From Campylobacteraceae bacterium (lineage in GTDB: Bacteria; Campylobacterota; Campylobacteria; Campylobacterales; Campylobacteraceae): a stretch of 9,273 nucleotides of DNA. How positions within the stretch are numbered: the stretch's first letter is position 1; every line of letters starts with the position of its first letter. The stretch spans positions 1-9,273 of the forward strand of contig JAAYLJ010000127.1 in NCBI GenBank assembly GCA_012521935.1, read 5' to 3'. The notes beneath the pieces are model-generated. The model was given only the letters and a program-made list of their open reading frames with translations. It did no database searches and had not been told where the DNA came from. Position numbers and translations under genes: made by a program. Positions 7,201 through 9,273 of the stretch are shown here, piece after piece.

Positions 7201-7840
7201 TTGGAGAGTCTGGACTAAGTGATTCATCTCTAAATTTTTGTAAAGCTTCCCTATCAAGTAATCTATCAAAATGCTCATAATCTAAAACTTCAATCTTTTG
7301 AATTTCATGAGAAGTTCTAAAACCATCAAAAAAGTGTAAAAATGGGATCCTACTTTTTATAGCAGCCAAATGCGCAACTCCAGCTAAGTCCATAACTTCT
7401 TGAACAGAGCCAGTGGAAAGCATTGCAAAGCCAGTCTGTCTTGCAGCATATATATCTTGATGATCCCCAAAAATTGATAATGCATGAGTCGCCAAAGATC
7501 TTGCACTCACATGAATAACACCTGGCAAAAGTTGTCCAGCTATTTTATACATATTTGGAATTTTTAATAAAAGCCCTTGTGAAGCGGTGTATGTAGTAGT
7601 TAAAGCCCCTGCTTGGAGAGATCCATGTACTGAACCAGCAGCCCCTCCTTCTGATTGCATTTCGACAACTTTAACTGGCATTCCGAAAAGATTTTTTTTA
7701 CCTCTTGCAGCCCAGACATCAGTATAATCTGCCATAGGAGAAGAGGGAGTGATTGGATATATTCCTGCAACTTCGGTAAAAGCATATGATGCATCGGCAG
7801 CCGCCTCATTACCGTCCATAGTTCGCATGACTTTGGCCAT
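4289..7840 (-). CDS. nifJ: Pyruvate:ferredoxin (flavodoxin) oxidoreductase, single-chain
   Basis: This 1183-residue cytoplasmic enzyme oxidatively decarboxylates pyruvate with CoA to acetyl-CoA and CO2, reducing ferredoxin or flavodoxin; it can run in reverse in CO2-fixing anaerobes. Domains in order: the pyrimidine-binding domain with YPITPSS (Thr31), Glu64 and Arg114 at the same numbers as in the Desulfovibrio africanus enzyme; a transketolase-C-like domain to about 415; the gamma-type domain with GADGTVGANK near 425; a ferredoxin domain with Cys691/694/697/701 and Cys749/752/755/759; and the TPP domain with GGDGWAYDIGFGGLDH near 967 and NTGGQSS near 1002. The proximal cluster cysteines 818, 821, 846 and 1077 keep the D. 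africanus spacing exactly. All three [4Fe-4S] clusters are therefore intact. AGGGGG precedes the start. It is the all-in-one form, not the four-subunit Helicobacter type. Paired dyads upstream suggest regulated expression. Confidence 0.98.
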   Translation of the reverse strand: MAKVMRTMDGNEAAADASYAFTEVAGIYPITPSSPMADYTDVWAARGKKNLFGMPVKVVEMQSEGGAAGSVHGSLQAGALTTTYTASQGLLLKIPNMYKIAGQLLPGVIHVSARSLATHALSIFGDHQDIYAARQTGFAMLSTGSVQEVMDLAGVAHLAAIKSRIPFLHFFDGFRTSHEIQKIEVLDYEHFDRLLDREALQKFRDESLSPDSPKTRGTAQNDDIYFQGREAQNPFYDAVPDIVANYMSEISKITGREYKPFTYYGDKDATRVVVAMGSVTEALRESVDYLTSKGEKVGLIVCHLYRPFSPKYLLNVIPKSVEKIAVLDRTKEAGSAGEPLYIDVKSVFYEEKKQPIIVGGRYGLSSKDVNPSQMLAVFKNLELDKPKNDFTVGIEDDVTFKSLPVGENISLGGDDVIECLFYGLGADGTVGANKNSVKIIGDKTDLYAQAYFAYDSKKSGGYTRSHLRFGKKPIRSTYLVSTPHFVACSVAAYLDLYDMVGGLREGGTFLLNSIWDANETVERMPNHVKKALATKKAKFYILNATKLAREIGLGNRTNTIMQSAFFKLAKIIDFEDAQKYMKEFAHKSYIKKGEKIVELNYQAIDRGADGLIEVPVDPAWANLPEEKSKEEKYVGTDFVEKIAKPVNAAKGDSLPVSVFKGYEDGSFEHGTSQYEKRGIGVMVPKWIEEHCIQCNQCAFVCPHAVIRPFLIDEEELNSAPQGVKNHVLDAKGKDLKDFKYKIQVSILDCTGCELCVEACPTKEKSLAMVPLGEEMDKNEQENADYLFNKVKYKDDITGKSNVKNSQFAKPLFEFHAACPGCGETPYITLATRLFGDSMMIANATGCSSIYGASAPTTPYRKNEKGEGPAWANSLFEDNAEFGMGMRVATETMRHRIENIMKDSLNEAPNAIAALYNDWMANRDDRVASKEIRDRLIPLLEENRNVKGAKEILSLKQYLAKRSQWIIGGDGWAYDIGFGGLDHVLASGEDVNILVLDTEVYSNTGGQSSKSARTGSIAQFTASGKPTQKKDLGYMMMTYGNIYVAQINSNASQAQTLKAITEAEAYDGPSLIIAYSPCIAHGIRGGMGQSGNQGELATKCGYWPVYTYDPRLASTGQNPVKITGKEPEWDLYEEFLLNEVRYASLKKSNPDEAEALFEKNKQDAMRRWRQLKRLAAMDYSDEVN

Positions 7841-7866
7841 ATGACCCCCTTGTATTATTTGATTTT

Positions 7867-7872
7867 GTTATA
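7867..7872 (-). promoter_or_regulatory. Candidate -10 box of the PFOR gene
   Basis: TATAAC in minus-strand TCTATTTTTATAACAAAATC, one base from TATAAT, predicts a start near 7860 and a leader of about 20 bases ending in AAGGGGGTCAT before the ATG. The T-rich bases just upstream fit Campylobacterota promoters. Confidence 0.5.
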
Positions 7873-7874
7873 AA

Positions 7875-7915
7875 AATAGACTCTATTCTACTAACAGCAC
7901 TCTTAAGAGTCTATT
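7875..7915. promoter_or_regulatory. Paired dyads upstream of PFOR, candidate operator
   Basis: AATAGACTCT (7875-7884) and AGAGTCTATT (7906-7915) are perfect inverted copies 21 bases apart. The promoter-proximal copy extends to a 13-base dyad, AATAGACTCTATT (7875-7887). The distal copy overlaps a perfect 12-bp palindrome, ACTCTTAAGAGT (7899-7910). They occupy the -35 and upstream region of the PFOR promoter, where a dimeric regulator or cooperative pair would bind. I do not recognise the motif. As a hairpin in the upstream HAD transcript it has no T run after it, which argues against a simple terminator. Confidence 0.5.
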
Positions 7916-7962
7916 AAGGAATTTGGAGGTTTTGCTTTACAAAAATTTTCTAAGTTTGAAAA

Positions 7963-8598
7963 CTATATTTTTACTATCTTCTCCACCGCTTCAAGTGGGG
8001 TTTTTTCAATATTTTTTGTATATTTTTCAAGTTCTTTAAGTGGAGCAAATCCGCAACTTACTGCTACCATATTAACCCCAGCCTTGCTTGCTGCTTCCAT
8101 GTCCATCCCAGTATCTCCAACCATCCAGCAACTATCTTTATCTCCATTTAAATCTTTCAAAGCTTTTATGATGGGCTCTGGATCTGGCTTTGGATTTTTT
8201 ACATCTTCTCTACCTACTATTGTGTCAAAATAGTCAAAAACTTTTAAATGTTTTAAAATAATTTCAGAAAAATAGCTTGATTTTGTTGTTACCGCCCCTA
8301 CTTTTGCATGTTTTGAAGCTAAAAGTACAGCTTCATATGCTGTTGGCAAAAGAGTTGTATTTGGCTTAGCTACATCTTTATAGTTTTCTCTATACGCTCC
8401 TACATAATCCCACACTTTTGATTTTGGTGCACCTAAGCTTTCAAACATAACTTCAAGTGGATGTCCTATGAGTCTTAATATTTCACTTTTTTGAGGGATC
8501 TCTTGCTCAAAAGTTTTAAATGAAGCTTCAAAACTATGAACTATGGCTTTTGTAGAATCAATCAAAGTTCCATCTAAATCAAATAAAATTATTTTCAA
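7963..8598 (-). CDS. HAD subfamily IA phosphatase, phosphoglycolate-phosphatase-like
   Basis: A 211-residue cytoplasmic HAD hydrolase with all four motifs: DLDGTLIDS with nucleophile Asp7 and acid/base Asp9, the motif II threonines TTK at 104-106, motif III Lys137 in NPKPDP, and motif IV GDTGMDMEAA with Asp162 and Asp166. A helical cap of about 70 residues sits between motifs I and II, as in the phosphoglycolate phosphatase (Gph) and pyrophosphatase PpaX group. The substrate cannot be read from sequence; 2-phosphoglycolate is possible but other small phosphate esters are not excluded. It starts at TTG, fixed by AAGGA six bases upstream and by motif I beginning only a few residues in. A weak -10 candidate is TATAAA at 8647-8642. 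It lies between the OmpA and PFOR genes, the same position as C. jejuni Cj1477c. Confidence 0.92.
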   Translation of the reverse strand: MKIILFDLDGTLIDSTKAIVHSFEASFKTFEQEIPQKSEILRLIGHPLEVMFESLGAPKSKVWDYVGAYRENYKDVAKPNTTLLPTAYEAVLLASKHAKVGAVTTKSSYFSEIILKHLKVFDYFDTIVGREDVKNPKPDPEPIIKALKDLNGDKDSCWMVGDTGMDMEAASKAGVNMVAVSCGFAPLKELEKYTKNIEKTPLEAVEKIVKI

Positions 8599-8663
8599 TT
8601 TTTTTCCTTAAAATAGTAAGTTTTGTGTGGTGCTTAGCTAATTTATAGCTAATATAAAAGGGG

Positions 8664-8687
8664 TTAGCCCTGTTTTTTCAGGGCTAA
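8664..8687 (-). terminator. Terminator hairpin after the OmpA-family gene
   Basis: TTAGCCCTG (8664-8672) and CAGGGCTAA (8679-8687) form a perfect 9-bp GC-containing stem with a 6-base loop, seven bases beyond the OmpA stop. On the minus strand it is followed by CCCCTTTTATATT, a modest T run. It probably ends the OmpA transcript, leaving the HAD gene to its own promoter. Two direct copies of TAGCTAAT (8635-8642 and 8646-8653) lie in the rest of this gap. Confidence 0.75.
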
Positions 8688-8694
8688 AATAAGT

Positions 8695-9273
8695 TTAATC
8701 TTTGAATTTTGCTTCAACTCTTCTATTTAGTGCTCTGCCCTCTTCTGTACCATTATCAGCTACTGGTTTTTCCATTCCAAACCCTTCATAGCTCATTCTG
8801 TCTCTTTTAACTCCAAGTTTTTCAAGCTCATTTAAAACAGCTACTGCTCTATCTTGAGATAGTTTTTGATTATAAGCTTTGCTTCCAATATTGTCTGTAT
8901 GTCCCTCTAGCTTAACTTGAAATTGTGGATATCTTTGTAAAAACTGGGCAACTTCTTCAATTTTGTCTAAATATTTACCGTCTATACTGCTTTTATCAAA
9001 TCCAAATTCAACTCTTAAAGTGATTGTTAAAGGACATCCAAAAGCATCTACTTTTACTCCAGCAGGAGTATTTGGGCACTTGTCATATCCATCTGGAACA
9101 CCATCACCATCTGAATCTGGCATAGGAGCTGGTGCTGGAACTGGTATTTGTTCATTATAATCAATTGATGATGTTGTTTTTGGAGCAACTGGAGCTTTTG
9201 TTTCTACAGGTGTTTTTGTTACACTTTTAGCAACTGGCTCTGCTTTTGCTGCTGGCCCAAAAGGAATACTTAA
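8695..9273 (-). CDS. OmpA-family outer-membrane protein, CadF position (N-terminus beyond window)
   Basis: The frame is open to the right window edge, so only the last 192 residues are visible; the ATG at 9123 is internal. In order: LSIPFGP, probably the last strand of an N-terminal beta-barrel; a Pro/Ala/Lys/Thr-rich linker of about 40 residues (EPVAKSVTKTPVETK, then PVPAPAPMP); a thrombospondin-type-3-like calcium-binding segment, DSDGDGVPDGYDKCPNTP through FGCP, with two cysteines that could form a disulfide; and a C-terminal OmpA/MotB peptidoglycan-binding domain. The latter carries VEFGFDKSSI, the signature GHTDNIGSKAYNQKLSQDRA and NRRVEAKF, so the aspartate and arginine that hold diaminopimelate are present. 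It likely anchors the outer membrane to the wall. Gene order with HAD and PFOR matches C. jejuni cadF, a fibronectin-binding OmpA protein, but adhesin function is not shown here. Confidence 0.93.
   Translation of the reverse strand, partial: LSIPFGPAAKAEPVAKSVTKTPVETKAPVAPKTTSSIDYNEQIPVPAPAPMPDSDGDGVPDGYDKCPNTPAGVKVDAFGCPLTITLRVEFGFDKSSIDGKYLDKIEEVAQFLQRYPQFQVKLEGHTDNIGSKAYNQKLSQDRAVAVLNELEKLGVKRDRMSYEGFGMEKPVADNGTEEGRALNRRVEAKFKD

Noticed and set aside
4289..7840. Several open frames of 60-90 codons on both strands inside the PFOR gene (for example 5109-5294, 5766-6038, 7600-7809)
   Set aside because: They lie within a full-length, motif-complete enzyme gene and have no ribosome sites or recognisable domains.
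7841..7962. Riboswitch or small RNA in the PFOR upstream gap
   Set aside because: The predicted leader is only about 20 bases and the symmetry lies upstream of the likely transcript start, which fits operator DNA better than a structured RNA.
8963..9160. 65-codon plus-strand frame opposite the OmpA-family gene
   Set aside because: Its content mirrors the repetitive linker and calcium-binding segment of the real gene; no ribosome site is seen.
1..9273. Mobile element, phage, defence or CRISPR content
   Set aside because: No transposase, integrase, long terminal or regularly spaced repeats, or toxin-antitoxin-like genes were seen; the genes are core metabolic and envelope functions of uniform base composition.

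Overview
The window is AT-rich, gene-dense bacterial DNA with a consistent Campylobacterota (epsilonproteobacterial) character. The all-alpha dUTPase and LuxS both read very much like their Campylobacter jejuni counterparts from memory. Start sites carry AAGGA-type ribosome sites, two genes start at TTG, and promoters show a TATAAT-like -10 box with no clear -35. The order OmpA-family porin, HAD phosphatase, single-chain pyruvate:ferredoxin oxidoreductase (PFOR) at the right end matches the cadF-Cj1477c-Cj1476c order I recall from C. jejuni. Genus cannot be fixed by eye.

Layout. 1-1311 (minus): a tightly packed operon of a 36-residue membrane microprotein, dut, and a multi-pass EI24/CysZ-like membrane protein that runs off the left edge; each stop overlaps the next start. 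1415-1843 (plus): a YhbP-like FMN split-barrel protein whose end overlaps the convergent luxS. 1812-2659 (minus): a DUF2325-type protein under a strong candidate Fur box, followed 41 bp later by luxS with its own promoter. 2796-2984 (plus): a 62-residue zinc-ribbon-like protein ending at a perfect hairpin. 3112-4269 (plus): a cytochrome b561 fused to a periplasmic dihaem cytochrome c. It shares a bidirectional terminator with the convergent PFOR gene (4289-7840, minus). Upstream of PFOR lie a HAD-family phosphatase (7963-8598, minus) and an OmpA-family outer-membrane protein (8695 to beyond 9273, minus).

How they fit together. PFOR is the central-metabolism anchor, linking pyruvate, acetyl-CoA and reduced ferredoxin/flavodoxin in an anaerobic or microaerobic cell. 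The b561-dihaem protein is membrane-to-periplasm electron transfer. dut and the HAD phosphatase are housekeeping or repair functions, LuxS belongs to the activated methyl cycle (with AI-2 precursor as by-product), and the OmpA protein ties the outer membrane to peptidoglycan.

There are no mobile elements, tRNA or rRNA genes or CRISPR arrays, and no gene-free stretch over 300 bp. Most of the window is ordinary core genome. The points most worth following are the unannotated microprotein coupled to dut, the Fur box overlapping a -10 element upstream of DUF2325-luxS, a pair of related dyads directly upstream of the PFOR promoter, and the small zinc-ribbon protein of unknown function.
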